A DNA stretch of 61,647 nt from an uncultured Collinsella sp. Lineage in GTDB: Bacteria > Actinomycetota > Coriobacteriia > Coriobacteriales > Coriobacteriaceae. Of this stretch, positions 52,498-61,542 are shown piece after piece. Each line of letters starts with the position of its first letter. Within the stretch, counting starts at the first letter, position 1. Made by a program: the position numbers and the translations under genes. Location: positions 1-61,647 of the forward strand of contig CAAEON010000029.1 of the NCBI GenBank assembly GCA_900757615.1, given 5' to 3'. The notes under the pieces were generated by a model. That model searched no databases, was not told the origin of the DNA, and saw only the letters and a list, made by a program, of their open reading frames with translations.

Positions 52498-53646
52498 GTG
52501 TCGGAAAATAGGGATTACTACGAGGTGCTTGGCGTCGACAAGGATGCCGACGCGCGGACGATTAAGCGTGCGTTTCTAAAGAAGGCCCGTACCGTACATC
52601 CGGATGTTTCGGACGACCCCGAGGCCGAGTCCAAGTTCAAGGAGCTCAACGAGGCCTATTCCGTTCTTTCCGATGAGCAGAAGCGTGCTAACTATGACCG
52701 TTATGGCACTGCCGACGGCCCTGGTGGTTCGGGCTACGTCGATATCAACGATATCTTTGGTGGCATGGGCATGGACGACTTGTTCTCGTCGTTCTTTGGC
52801 GGCGGTGCCGGCGGTGGCACCCGCAGCCGTCGTGGGCGTCGTCGCGGACGTGACATGGCCATCTCGCTTTCGGTGACGCTCGAAGAGGCGGCGCTCGGCT
52901 GCAAAAAGACGATCAGCTATGACCGCCTTGCTCCTTGCGAGGACTGCAATGGTACCGGTAGGGCAGAGGGCGCACAGGAAAAGCAGTGCGGCTGCTGCCA
53001 CGGTACGGGCTACGTCACGACGGTTCAGCGATCGTTTTTGGGCCAGGTTCAGTCTTCCTCGCCTTGCCCCGATTGCCATGGCGAGGGCACGGTTATCGAC
53101 CATCCCTGCGAGACCTGCGACGGTCAGGGCCGCACACCTTCGCACGAAAAGATCGACATCGATATCCCCGCCGGCGTTTCGACCGGTCGCCAGCTGCGCG
53201 TGAGCGGCTTTGGCGAGGCAGGCCTTCGCGGTGAGCCCTCGGGCGACCTGATCGTCAACGTTCGTGTTGCCGACCACGAGCGTTTTAAGCGCAACGGTGA
53301 CGACCTGTACCTCGTGAGCGATATCTCGATTGCGCAGGCTGCGCTTGGCTGCGAGATCGAGGTCGAGGGCATTATGCCCGACGAGGTCGTCAAGGTGACG
53401 GTTCCCGCCGGCGCCCAGTACGGTGACACCGTGAGCGTCAATAATTACGGCATGCCGCGCATTGGCGGTGGCGGTTCGCGTGGCCGCCTGATCGTGCAAC
53501 TGCGCGTGGTCGTTCCCACCAATCTTTCCAATAAGCAACGCGAGCTGCTCCGCGCTTTTGCCGATGAGATGGGCGATGACGTCGCTTCCGGTAAGAAGTC
53601 GGTGACCGACCGTATCAAGAGTGCCCTCGACGATATCCTCGATTAA
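52498..53646 (+). CDS. dnaJ: Chaperone protein DnaJ
   Basis: This is the standard DnaK co-chaperone. The 382-residue protein has the J-domain with HPD, a G/F region (GGMGMDDLFSSFFGGG) and four zinc repeats: CEDCNGTG, CGCCHGTG, CPDCHGEG and CETCDGQG. Both substrate domains are present, with GDLIVNVRV, followed by PRIGGGGSRGRL and the C-terminal dimerisation segment. GTG 52498 follows CGGAAGGA by 7 bases; upstream in-frame residues are not J-like. dnaK, grpE and hrcA are not in the window. Confidence 0.96.
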   Translation: MSENRDYYEVLGVDKDADARTIKRAFLKKARTVHPDVSDDPEAESKFKELNEAYSVLSDEQKRANYDRYGTADGPGGSGYVDINDIFGGMGMDDLFSSFFGGGAGGGTRSRRGRRRGRDMAISLSVTLEEAALGCKKTISYDRLAPCEDCNGTGRAEGAQEKQCGCCHGTGYVTTVQRSFLGQVQSSSPCPDCHGEGTVIDHPCETCDGQGRTPSHEKIDIDIPAGVSTGRQLRVSGFGEAGLRGEPSGDLIVNVRVADHERFKRNGDDLYLVSDISIAQAALGCEIEVEGIMPDEVVKVTVPAGAQYGDTVSVNNYGMPRIGGGGSRGRLIVQLRVVVPTNLSNKQRELLRAFADEMGDDVASGKKSVTDRIKSALDDILD

Positions 53647-53655
53647 GGAGCCCGC

Positions 53656-54948
53656 GTGCTCGCACCTCATATCTCTGTCGTCAACCTCGGCTGCCGCGTC
53701 AACCGGGTTGAGTCCGACCGTATCACTGCCGATCTTATGCGCCTGGGCTTTGCAATGGTGGAGCCTCAGGATGCAGAGCTGATCGTCATTAACACCTGTG
53801 CCGTTACGGGCGAGGCCGAGGCCAAGACCCGTAAGGCCGTTCGCCATGCGCTGGCCTATCCAAACGAGCCCTATGTGGTCGTGACCGGATGCGTGGTCAA
53901 TTTGCACCCCGAGGAGCTATTGGAGCTTTCGGACCGCGTGATCGCCGAGCCGTCCAAGATCGATATCGCCGAACGCGTCTGCGAGGTGTTGGGCGTTGAG
54001 TCCGATAACGTTCCTGCCTGCAGCGATGGCGAGGTGGTCGACGCGCTCGGTCGCTCGCGTCTGGGCGTGAAGATCCAAGACGGCTGTAACCATCGTTGCA
54101 CCTATTGCATCGTGTGGAAGGCCCGCGGCCCCGAGCGCTCCGTGCCGGTCGAGTCCGTGCTCGAGCAGGTTCGCGAGGCCCAGGAGGCCGGCGTGCCCGA
54201 GGTGGTGCTGACGGGCGTGAACCTAGGCGCCTACGATGGCAAGAGCGCGACTGACGAACACGTCGAGATCGATGAGCTGCTCGAGGCGATTATGGAGCGC
54301 ACGTCCATTCCGCATGTGCGCATTTCCTCGGTCGAGCCCATGGATATCTCGGAGCGCCTGCTTAAGGTCATGGCGCGCTATCCGCAGCGCATCGCCCCGT
54401 TTTTGCACCTGCCCGTGCAGTCCGGCTGCACCAGGACGCTGCATCGCATGGGCCGTCCCTATAGCGCCGAGACCTTCGAGGAGACGGTGCGCATGATTCG
54501 CGCCAACTTGCCCCAGGTGTCTCTTTCGTGTGATGTCATCGTCGGTTTTCCCGGCGAGACGGACGAGGATTTTGAGGAGTCGCTGGCGCTGTGCCGCCGC
54601 GTGGGCTTCTCGCGTATGCACGTGTTCCGCTACAGCAAGCGTCCCGGTACCCTTGCTGCCGATATGCCCGACCAGGTGCCGCCCGAGGTTATGGCCGAGC
54701 GCAGCCGCCACATGCGAGCCGCGGCGCAGGAGCTCGCCATTGCCGACGCTCGCCGTCGCGTGGGAACCGTCGAGCGTGCCGTGCTCGAATATGGCGACAA
54801 CCTGACGCTCGGTTCGTTCCATCATGCCCGTCTTGACGATACCCGTGGACTCACAGCCCCGTGCCTGCTCGATGTTGCTATCATCGGAGTCGATGATTCC
54901 GGCTTGGTCCATGCACGCAGGGAGGTTCATGGAAGCCTCGAAGATTAG
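53656..54948 (+). CDS. mtaB: tRNA (N6-threonylcarbamoyladenosine-C2)-methylthiotransferase MtaB
   Basis: MtaB is a radical SAM enzyme converting t6A37 to ms2t6A37. The 430-residue protein has an N-terminal MTTase domain with cysteines in NLGCRVNRVES, INTCAVT and VTGCV, a radical-SAM CNHRCTYC motif near residue 143, VIVGFPGETDEDF and a C-terminal TRAM-like part. GTG 53656 lies 9 bases after dnaJ, with AAGGAG. Its end overlaps phoH by 20 bases. dnaJ-to-mtaB linkage is common, though prmA and rsmE, often between, are absent here. Confidence 0.94.
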   Translation: MLAPHISVVNLGCRVNRVESDRITADLMRLGFAMVEPQDAELIVINTCAVTGEAEAKTRKAVRHALAYPNEPYVVVTGCVVNLHPEELLELSDRVIAEPSKIDIAERVCEVLGVESDNVPACSDGEVVDALGRSRLGVKIQDGCNHRCTYCIVWKARGPERSVPVESVLEQVREAQEAGVPEVVLTGVNLGAYDGKSATDEHVEIDELLEAIMERTSIPHVRISSVEPMDISERLLKVMARYPQRIAPFLHLPVQSGCTRTLHRMGRPYSAETFEETVRMIRANLPQVSLSCDVIVGFPGETDEDFEESLALCRRVGFSRMHVFRYSKRPGTLAADMPDQVPPEVMAERSRHMRAAAQELAIADARRRVGTVERAVLEYGDNLTLGSFHHARLDDTRGLTAPCLLDVAIIGVDDSGLVHARREVHGSLED

Positions 54949-55915
54949 ACTTACCGTTCCTGAGGGTATTGACCCCTCGCGCGTTTTGGGTGCCGGCGAC
55001 GGCGTCCTACGTGCGCTGGAGAGCTTGGTTCGCGCCCACGTGGTCGCCCGTGGCGACAGCATCGCCGTGAGCGGTGACCCGGACGAGGTCGAGCTCGTGG
55101 CGCGCTTTTTCGAGTACGCTTTTCGCGAGGCGGCCGCCGGACGCACGCTGTCTGCCGACGATGTCTCTCGCTGCCTTGCCGTCTTGCGCGACGGTGAGCA
55201 CGAGGCTACGTCGCTTCGCGACGACGTGCTGCTTTCGTATCGTGGTCGCGTCATTCGCCCCAAAACGCTCGGCCAAAAGCGCTACGTGGATGCCATCCGC
55301 TCGCATACCATCACGTTTGGTCTGGGTCCTGCCGGTACCGGTAAGACTTATCTGGCCATGGCGCTCGCCGTCGCCGCGCTCAAGCGTCACGAGGTGGGCC
55401 GTCTGATCTTGACGCGTCCGGTTGTCGAGGCTGGGGAGAACCTGGGCTTTTTGCCCGGTACCCTCGAGGAAAAGATCGATCCCTACATGCGTCCGCTCTA
55501 CGACGCCCTTTTTGACATGATGGATCGCGAACGCACCGATGAACTTATGGAACGTGGCGTGATCGAGATCGCCCCGCTTGCCTACATGCGCGGCCGCACC
55601 CTGAGCGATGCCTTCGTGGTGCTCGACGAGGCGCAAAATACCACGCCCGAGCAGATGAAGATGTTTCTGACGCGCTTGGGCTTTAACTCCAAGTTTGTGA
55701 TTACCGGTGATCTGAGTCAGCGTGACCTGGTGGGTCGTCGTGGCGGTCTTGCCGACGTTGAGCAGATTTTGGGCCGTGTCGACGATGTCGCATTTTCTCA
55801 CCTCGAGCGTGCCGACGTGGTGCGCCATGCCTTGGTTGGGCGTATCGTCGAGGCATACGATGCCTATGATGATGTGCGCGAGAAGCGCGTACACGACCGA
55901 AAGGAGTCCCGTTGA
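54929..55915 (+). CDS. phoH: PhoH-like ATPase (YbeZ family)
   Basis: YbeZ/PhoH proteins are ATPases that work with the rRNA endonuclease YbeY in ribosome maturation and RNA quality control. The 328-residue protein has Walker A GPAGTGKTYLAMA, ILTRPVVEAGENLGFLPGTL, Walker B VVLDEAQNTTPEQMK and the sensor ITGDLSQRDL. The ATG at 54929 has GGGAGG upstream. It is translationally coupled both to mtaB (overlap) and to ybeY. Confidence 0.95.
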   Translation: MEASKIRLTVPEGIDPSRVLGAGDGVLRALESLVRAHVVARGDSIAVSGDPDEVELVARFFEYAFREAAAGRTLSADDVSRCLAVLRDGEHEATSLRDDVLLSYRGRVIRPKTLGQKRYVDAIRSHTITFGLGPAGTGKTYLAMALAVAALKRHEVGRLILTRPVVEAGENLGFLPGTLEEKIDPYMRPLYDALFDMMDRERTDELMERGVIEIAPLAYMRGRTLSDAFVVLDEAQNTTPEQMKMFLTRLGFNSKFVITGDLSQRDLVGRRGGLADVEQILGRVDDVAFSHLERADVVRHALVGRIVEAYDAYDDVREKRVHDRKESR

Positions 55916-56421
55916 GTGTATTGATCAGCAACGATGCCGAGCTCGATACGCTGCTCGATGCGCAGGAGGTAGAGCACATCTGCGAGGTCGTGCTTGCCGC
56001 CGAGGGCGTTGAGCGTGAAGTCGAGATTTCCCTTTCGTATGTCGATGAGGATGAGATGCACGAGCTCAACCACGAGTGGCGCGGTATCGACCGTACCACC
56101 GATGTCCTCTCGTTTGAATGCGACTCGGCCTTTGACGAGGATATTCCCGCCGATGAGACGCTCGAGCTCGGCGATATCATCCTGGCCCCGCAGGTCATTG
56201 CCCGTCAGGCCCCCGGCTTTGGCAATAGCCCTGCCGACGAGTGCCGCCTGATGCTCGTGCATGGCATGCTGCACCTGCTGGGATATGACCACATTGAGGA
56301 CGACGAGGCCGAGGTTATGGAGACTCGCGAGGACGCCGTCTTGCGCGATCTGGCGCTCGAGCGCGGCGAGGACCCCAAGCTGGTCCACGTCGGCCCCATC
56401 ACCAACCACGCCCACGACTAG
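55912..56421 (+). CDS. ybeY: Endoribonuclease YbeY (16S rRNA maturation)
   Basis: YbeY is a zinc-dependent RNase needed for 16S 3'-end maturation. The metal motif HGMLHLLGYDH (H-x3-H-x5-H) is complete and DRTTDVLSFE is the other conserved block. The 169-residue protein starts at TTG 55912, which overlaps the phoH stop, with AAGGAG 5 bases upstream. A C-terminal stretch of about 25 residues beyond the zinc motif region is not conserved. Confidence 0.95.
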   Translation: MSVLISNDAELDTLLDAQEVEHICEVVLAAEGVEREVEISLSYVDEDEMHELNHEWRGIDRTTDVLSFECDSAFDEDIPADETLELGDIILAPQVIARQAPGFGNSPADECRLMLVHGMLHLLGYDHIEDDEAEVMETREDAVLRDLALERGEDPKLVHVGPITNHAHD

Positions 56422-56430
56422 GAGCCGTCT

Positions 56431-56808
56431 ATGATTCCCGGATCGAACAAGGATCATCCGTCCTTTTTAAAGTCGTTCTCATACGCTATGGAGGGTTTCG
56501 TCACCGCCGTCAAGACCGAGCGTAATATCAAGGTCATGCTCGTGGCGGGTGTGTGTACCGTCATTGCCGGCTGCATCGTGGGGCTCGATATTGCCGAGTG
56601 GGCCACGATTATCATCTGTTGTGGCCTGGTGATTCACGGCGAGCTGTGCAACACCGCCATGGAGGCGATAGTCGATCTGGCGACCCAGGAGCTCCATCCG
56701 CTGGCAAAGCGTGCGAAGGATATCGCCGCCGCCTCCGTATATGTACTTTCCATCACCGCCGCGATTGTGGGCTTGCTGGTATTTGCCCACGCGCTCGACT
56801 TTATTTAG
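56431..56808 (+). CDS. dgkA: Diacylglycerol/undecaprenol kinase
   Basis: This is a small integral membrane kinase; Gram-positive members phosphorylate undecaprenol for reuse as cell-wall carrier. The 125-residue protein has three hydrophobic helices and the catalytic sequence ELCNTAMEAIVDLAT with the essential Glu and Asn. KAVKTERNIKV-like sequence near residue 27 is typical. AGGAGCC precedes the ATG. It sits between ybeY and era, the usual Gram-positive position. Confidence 0.94.
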   Translation: MIPGSNKDHPSFLKSFSYAMEGFVTAVKTERNIKVMLVAGVCTVIAGCIVGLDIAEWATIIICCGLVIHGELCNTAMEAIVDLATQELHPLAKRAKDIAAASVYVLSITAAIVGLLVFAHALDFI

Positions 56809-56820
56809 AAAGGGATTTTC

Positions 56821-57897
56821 ATGTCCGACAATATGCAGCCTATCGAAGAAATTTTGGACGACGAGTCCCTGGATGCGGTGGATGCCGAAGCGACTGAGGC
56901 ATACGAAGAGGTCGAGGAGTTCGACCCGTTTGAGGGCCTGAGTGACGAGGAACTCGACGCCCTGTGCGACGAGGACGACAGCCTCGCGGGCTTTGGCGAC
57001 GTTGAACCCGGTTTCCGCAGCGGCTTCGTGGCCCTGGTCGGACGCCCCAATGCCGGCAAGTCCACGCTGCTTAACGCCTGCTATGGCAAAAAGGTCGCCA
57101 TCACCTCGCCGGTGGCCCAGACGACCCGCCGTCGCATGCGTGCCGTCGTCAACCGTCCCGGCTACCAGCTGGTTTTTGTCGATACTCCGGGTATCCACAA
57201 GCCCAAGGACGGCCTTGGGTCCGAGCTCAACAAGAGCGCGTTGTTCGAGCTGAACGATGTCGATGCCGTCGCGTTTTTGATTGATGCCACCAAGCCGATC
57301 GGCAGGGGAGACGCCTGGGTTGCCGAGCGCGTCAGATGCGCTCGTTCCAAGAAGGTCCTGGTGCTCACCAAGGCCGATGAGGCTGACCCCGCACAGGTCA
57401 TGGAGCAGCTTAAGGCCGCCCACGAGCTCATGGAATATGACGACGAGATCGTTACGTCGTCGGTCAAGAACTTCAACGTCGATGCCTTCATCGAGACCGT
57501 TGCGCACTTTTTGCCCGAGGGCCCGCGTTGGTTCCCCGAGGACATGGGTACCGACGCTTCCGACGAGACACTCGTTGCCGAGTTTGTGCGCGAGAAGGTC
57601 TTGCGCCGCACCCGTGATGAGATCCCGCACTCCGTTGGCGTGATCTGCGATGCGCTCGAGCAGACCAAGAAGGTGCTGCGCGTGCACGCCACCATTTACG
57701 TCGAGCGTGAGGGCCAAAAGGGCATCATCATCGGCAAGGGCGGCGAGATGATCAAGCATATCGGTATCGACGCCCGCCGCGATCTTGAGCGCATCTTTGG
57801 CACGCAGGTCTTTTTGGAGCTGGACGTGAAGGTCAAGGCCGGCTGGCGCGATGACGAGGCGCAGATTCGCCGCTTTGGCTACAACGCCGAGGACTAA
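56821..57897 (+). CDS. era: GTPase Era with acidic N-terminal extension
   Basis: Era is an essential GTPase that binds the 16S rRNA 3' end during 30S assembly. The G motifs are GRPNAGKST (74-82), FVDTPGIHKP and LTKADEAD. A C-terminal KH domain has GIIIGKGGEMIKHIG and LELDVKVKAGWRDD. The first 66 residues are a strongly acidic extension (Asp/Glu-rich) absent from E. coli or Bacillus Era, giving 358 rather than about 300 residues. AAAGGGA precedes the ATG. It is followed by recO, as in many bacteria. Confidence 0.95.
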   Translation: MSDNMQPIEEILDDESLDAVDAEATEAYEEVEEFDPFEGLSDEELDALCDEDDSLAGFGDVEPGFRSGFVALVGRPNAGKSTLLNACYGKKVAITSPVAQTTRRRMRAVVNRPGYQLVFVDTPGIHKPKDGLGSELNKSALFELNDVDAVAFLIDATKPIGRGDAWVAERVRCARSKKVLVLTKADEADPAQVMEQLKAAHELMEYDDEIVTSSVKNFNVDAFIETVAHFLPEGPRWFPEDMGTDASDETLVAEFVREKVLRRTRDEIPHSVGVICDALEQTKKVLRVHATIYVEREGQKGIIIGKGGEMIKHIGIDARRDLERIFGTQVFLELDVKVKAGWRDDEAQIRRFGYNAED

Positions 57898-57912
57898 GGA
57901 CGCGCTGCGCGT

Positions 57913-58662
57913 ATGGCAGGTTCCCGGACATATCGCACGAAGGTGCTCGTCCTCGACAAGACGAAGCTCAAAGAGACGGACCTGATCCTGACGATGCTTG
58001 ACGAGCGGGGTCGGCAGGTTCGTGCCGTGGCAAAGGGCGCCCGTAAACCCGGTGGGCGCCTGGCTGCGCGCTGCGAGCTGTTCTGTACCGTCGATATGCT
58101 GCTCGCGCATGGGCGGTCGCTCGACGTGGTTTCCCAGGCCGAGCTTATGGAGGCGCCGCTCGGCGCTGCGCCCGATTACGAGACGACCTGCGCCGCAAGC
58201 GCGATCGCCGAGGTCGCGCGCGTGTGCTCATTCGAGGATGCCGAGGACCCGTTTACCTTTGCCATCACGCAGCGAGCGCTTGCTTTGGTGGGCAGCGGGC
58301 TCGACACGGCGCATATGGATCTGCTTGTGGCGGCATATGTGTTTAAGCTGCTATCGCACGTTGGCTACCGACCCGATTTTTCGGCCTGCGTGTTGTGCGG
58401 AGACCCCATGCTGTCGTATTTTTCGCCCCAGGCCGGCGGGCTCATGTGCGGCTCGTGCGCGTCGAGCGTTCCGGGTGCCGAGCTGGTATCGACCGGTGAG
58501 GTCGCGTGGCTGCGCGCCCTCATGTCGATGACCTTCGATGCGCTTATGGCCGAGAAAATCGACCCGCATACCGCAGCCTTTTTGCTGGGGCTTTCGCATG
58601 TTTGGGCCGCCACGCACACCGATCAGCGCCTCCGTGCGATGGAATTCATGTTGGGTCGGTGA
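57913..58662 (+). CDS. recO: DNA repair protein RecO
   Basis: RecO loads RecA onto SSB-coated DNA with RecR/RecF. The 249-residue protein has an N-terminal OB fold (YRTKVLVLDKTKLKETDLI, RAVAKGARKPGGRL) and a C-terminal zinc-finger region (CVLCGDP and CGSC). The ATG lies 16 bases after era. It closes the lepA-to-recO gene run. Confidence 0.94.
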   Translation: MAGSRTYRTKVLVLDKTKLKETDLILTMLDERGRQVRAVAKGARKPGGRLAARCELFCTVDMLLAHGRSLDVVSQAELMEAPLGAAPDYETTCAASAIAEVARVCSFEDAEDPFTFAITQRALALVGSGLDTAHMDLLVAAYVFKLLSHVGYRPDFSACVLCGDPMLSYFSPQAGGLMCGSCASSVPGAELVSTGEVAWLRALMSMTFDALMAEKIDPHTAAFLLGLSHVWAATHTDQRLRAMEFMLGR

Positions 58663-58694
58663 TGATGCGCAGGCGCGGGCTGCTTGTGGTAACA

Positions 58695-58780
58695 TACCAA
58701 CCTGTTGGTACCTCGACCTTGGTTGCTCGCTCCACCGGCGGCTTCCCAGTCCGAGGCGAATCGAGTCGCCCGATGGCGAC
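58695..58780 (+). promoter_or_regulatory. rpsO leader with competing hairpins
   Basis: The leader has TACCAA/TTGGTA (58695-58700, 58705-58710). Downstream, GGCGA (58755-58759) can pair with TCGCC (58766-58770), or GTCGCC (58765-58770) with GGCGAC (58775-58780). The two choices exclude each other. A TAACAT -10-like box lies at 58690-58695. Confidence 0.5.
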
Positions 58781-58800
58781 GCAAAACGAAAGGTGAAACA

Positions 58801-59079
58801 ATGACTGTTTCCAAAGAGCGCAAGGCGGAGCTGACTGCCCAGTTCGGTAACACCCCGGTCGACACCGGCAACCCCAAGGTTCAGGTCGCCATCCTGTCCG
58901 AGCGCATCAAGGAGCTGACCGAGCACATGAAGTCCCACCAGAAGGACTTCCACACCCGTCGTGGTCTGCTCATGCTCGTCGGCCGTCGTCGTCGTCTTCT
59001 CTCCTACATCAAGAAGAACGACATCGTCGAGTACCGTGAGCTCATCAAGGCTCTGGGCATCCGCGACAACATCCAGTAG
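58801..59079 (+). CDS. rpsO: 30S ribosomal protein S15
   Basis: S15 is a primary 16S rRNA-binding protein at the three-way junction in the central domain, and often represses its own mRNA. The 92-residue protein has DTGNPKVQVAILSERI, LTEHMKSHQKDFHTRRGLL and VGRRRRLLSYIKK. The ATG at 58801 follows GAAAGGTG. It is followed by its own terminator and then pnp, the common rpsO-pnp order. Confidence 0.97.
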   Translation: MTVSKERKAELTAQFGNTPVDTGNPKVQVAILSERIKELTEHMKSHQKDFHTRRGLLMLVGRRRRLLSYIKKNDIVEYRELIKALGIRDNIQ

Positions 59080-59094
59080 GATTTGTACATGCTA

Positions 59095-59125
59095 AGAGCG
59101 TCCTGCGCAGCGGGGCGCTCTTTTT
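59095..59125 (+). terminator. rpsO intrinsic terminator
   Basis: AGAGCGTCC (59095-59103) pairs with GGGCGCTCT (59113-59121, one wobble), followed by TTTT. Confidence 0.88.
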
Positions 59126-59144
59126 GTGTAAGGGCGCGAACAAT

Positions 59145-59215
59145 CACGCTCTGAAGCGTGGCGGGGGCAGGGGGCCCGCGTCACATGAGAAGCCCGCAGG
59201 CAAGGGGCCTGTGGG
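59145..59215 (+). promoter_or_regulatory. pnp leader hairpins
   Basis: CACGCT (59145-59150) pairs with AGCGTG (59155-59160). CCCGCAGGC (59193-59201) pairs with GCCTGTGGG (59207-59215). They lie just before the pnp AAAGGAG site. pnp leaders in other bacteria carry RNase-cleaved stems used for autocontrol; that function here is an inference. Confidence 0.5.
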
Positions 59216-59228
59216 GTAAAGGAGAACA

Positions 59229-61475
59229 ATGACACTCGTATCCAAGACCTTTGAGCTGTACGGCAAGACCTACACCTTCGAGTCGGGCGAGCTTGCCAAG
59301 CAGGCCACCGGCGCCTGTCTTGTCAAGCAGGGCGACACCACGATGCTCGACACCGTGGTCGTCTCCAAGGAGCGCAAGAACTACGACTTCTTCCCGCTGA
59401 CCGTCGACTTCAACGAGAAGATGTACGCCGCAGGCCGCATCCCGGGTGGCTACCTCAAGCGTGAGGGCCGTCCCAGCGAGAAGGCCACGCTCACGGCCCG
59501 CATGATCGACCGTCCGATTCGCCCGAGCTTCCCGGACGGCTTCCGTAACGAGGTGCACATCGTCGCCACCTCGCTCGTCGCCGACCAGGTCAACCCCTTC
59601 GATGTCATCAACGTCATGGGTGCATCCCTGGCCATGACGCTCGGCGGCGTGCCCTTCGAGGGCCCGCTTGCCTGCGTGCGCATCGGCCGCAACGTGGAGA
59701 CCGGCGAGTTTATCGTCAACCCCACCTATGAGGAGCGCGAGAACTCCGATCTGGACCTGGAGCTGGGCGGATCCGCCGACTTCATCTCGATGGTCGAGGC
59801 CGGCGCCGAGGAGATCTCCGAGGACGACATGCTCGCCGCCATGAAGTTTGGCCAGGAGGCCCTTGCTGCTTTCTGCCAGGCTCAGGACGAGTTCGTCGCC
59901 GAGTGGGAGCAGGTCAACGGCCCCATCGTCAAGAAGGAGTACCCGCTCGACCAGCCCGTCGAGGAGGTCCAGGAGCGCATCTTCGCCCACTACGACGAGA
60001 TGGCAGCCGCCCTGCGCGACGCCGACAAGCTCTCCCGTATCGGCAAGGTCGAGGCTCTGAAGGAGTCCATCCGTGCCGAGTTTACCGAGGAGGAGCAGGC
60101 CGCTTGGGAGCGCGAGATCCCCGTGGCGCTCAAGAAGCTCGAGAAGAAGGCTATGCGCACCATGGTCGTCGAGACCGGTGAGCGCGTTGACGGTCGTGCC
60201 GCCGATGAGATCCGTCCCATCATGGTGAAGGACAACTACCTGCCGCTCGTTCACGGCTCCGGCTTGTTCCAGCGCGGCCAGACGCAGGTGCTCTCTGTCC
60301 TGTCGCTCGGAATGCTCAACGAGGGCCAGCGTCTGGATACCATCGAGCCCACCGAGGGCAAACGCTACATGCACCACTACAACTTCCCGCCGTTCTGCAC
60401 CGGCGAGACCGGCCGTATGGGCAGCCCCAAGCGCCGCGAGATCGGTCACGGCAACCTTGCCGAGCGCGCCCTGCTTCCGGTGCTTCCCGACGAGAACGAG
60501 TTCCCCTACGCCATCCGCGTCGTCTCCGAGGTCATGGAGTCCAACGGCTCCTCTTCGATGGCTTCGACCTGCGGCTCCACGCTCGCCCTTATGGACGGCG
60601 GCGTGCCCATTAAGCGCCCGGTCTCCGGTATCGCCATGGGCCTGATCCAGGAGGAGGGCAAGACCGTGGTCCTGTCCGATATCCAGGGTCTCGAGGACTT
60701 CCTGGGCGACATGGACTTTAAGGTCACCGGCACCACCGAGGGCATCACCGCCCTGCAGATGGACAACAAGGCCACCGGCCTTACCTTCGACATCCTGGCC
60801 CGTGCCCTGCAGCAGGCCAAGGAGGGTCGCGCCTTCATCCTGCAGAAGATGCTCGATGTGATCCCCGAGCCGCGTCACACCACGCACAGCACTGCCCCGC
60901 GTATCGTTTCCATCCAGGTTCCGACCGACAAGATCCGCGACGTCATCGGTTCCGGCGGCAAGGTCATCCGCGGTATCCAGGACGAGACCGGCGCCTCGGT
61001 CGACATCCAGGAGGACGGCACCGTCTTTGTCGGCGGCACCGGCGAGTCCGTCGACCAGGCCGTCGAGCGCATCAAGCTCATCATCAAGGTTCCCGAGCCG
61101 GGCGAGGAGTACACCGGTCGCGTTGTCTCCATCCAGCCCTTCGGCGCCTTCGTGAACCTGCTGCCCGGTAAGGACGGCCTGCTGCACATCTCCCGCGTCG
61201 CCAAGGGCCGCGTGGAGAAGGTCGAGGATGTCCTCAACGTGGGCGACGAGGTCAAGGTCGTCGTCATCGAGGTCGACGATCGCGGCAAGATCTCGCTCGA
61301 TCGTCTGGATAAGCCCGAGGCCCCGGCTCGCGCCGAGGGTGCCTCCGAGGGCGACGGCGATCACTTCCAGCGCCGTGAGCGTCCGCGTCGCGAGCGCTCC
61401 GAGCGCAGTGACCGTCCGCGCCGTCCCGGTGACAACGGAGGCCGCAAGCCCCGTCGTCACCACGACGCCGAGTAA
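59229..61475 (+). CDS. pnp: Polyribonucleotide nucleotidyltransferase (PNPase)
   Basis: PNPase is a trimeric phosphorolytic 3'-5' exoribonuclease of the RNA decay machinery. The 748-residue protein has two RNase PH-like domains: the first contains GRIPGGYLKREGRP and IDRPIRPSF, the second MASTCGSTLALMDGG and the catalytic area VLSDIQGLEDFLGDMDFK. A helical linker, a KH domain (IGSGGKVIRGIQDETG), an S1 domain (GRVVSIQPFGAFVNLLPGKDGLLHIS-type) and an Arg-rich C-terminal tail of about 40 residues follow. The tail may bind RNA or partner nucleases. AAAGGAG precedes the ATG. Confidence 0.97.
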   Translation: MTLVSKTFELYGKTYTFESGELAKQATGACLVKQGDTTMLDTVVVSKERKNYDFFPLTVDFNEKMYAAGRIPGGYLKREGRPSEKATLTARMIDRPIRPSFPDGFRNEVHIVATSLVADQVNPFDVINVMGASLAMTLGGVPFEGPLACVRIGRNVETGEFIVNPTYEERENSDLDLELGGSADFISMVEAGAEEISEDDMLAAMKFGQEALAAFCQAQDEFVAEWEQVNGPIVKKEYPLDQPVEEVQERIFAHYDEMAAALRDADKLSRIGKVEALKESIRAEFTEEEQAAWEREIPVALKKLEKKAMRTMVVETGERVDGRAADEIRPIMVKDNYLPLVHGSGLFQRGQTQVLSVLSLGMLNEGQRLDTIEPTEGKRYMHHYNFPPFCTGETGRMGSPKRREIGHGNLAERALLPVLPDENEFPYAIRVVSEVMESNGSSSMASTCGSTLALMDGGVPIKRPVSGIAMGLIQEEGKTVVLSDIQGLEDFLGDMDFKVTGTTEGITALQMDNKATGLTFDILARALQQAKEGRAFILQKMLDVIPEPRHTTHSTAPRIVSIQVPTDKIRDVIGSGGKVIRGIQDETGASVDIQEDGTVFVGGTGESVDQAVERIKLIIKVPEPGEEYTGRVVSIQPFGAFVNLLPGKDGLLHISRVAKGRVEKVEDVLNVGDEVKVVVIEVDDRGKISLDRLDKPEAPARAEGASEGDGDHFQRRERPRRERSERSDRPRRPGDNGGRKPRRHHDAE

Positions 61476-61498
61476 CAGCTACACATAAGCAGCTCACC

Positions 61499-61528
61499 AA
61501 GGGCGACTCCGTACGGGGTCGCCCTTTT
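61499..61528 (+). terminator. pnp intrinsic terminator
   Basis: A 12-bp stem (61499-61510 with 61515-61526) around GTAC ends in TTTT. Confidence 0.92.
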
Positions 61529-61542
61529 GCTTGCGCCCGGGA

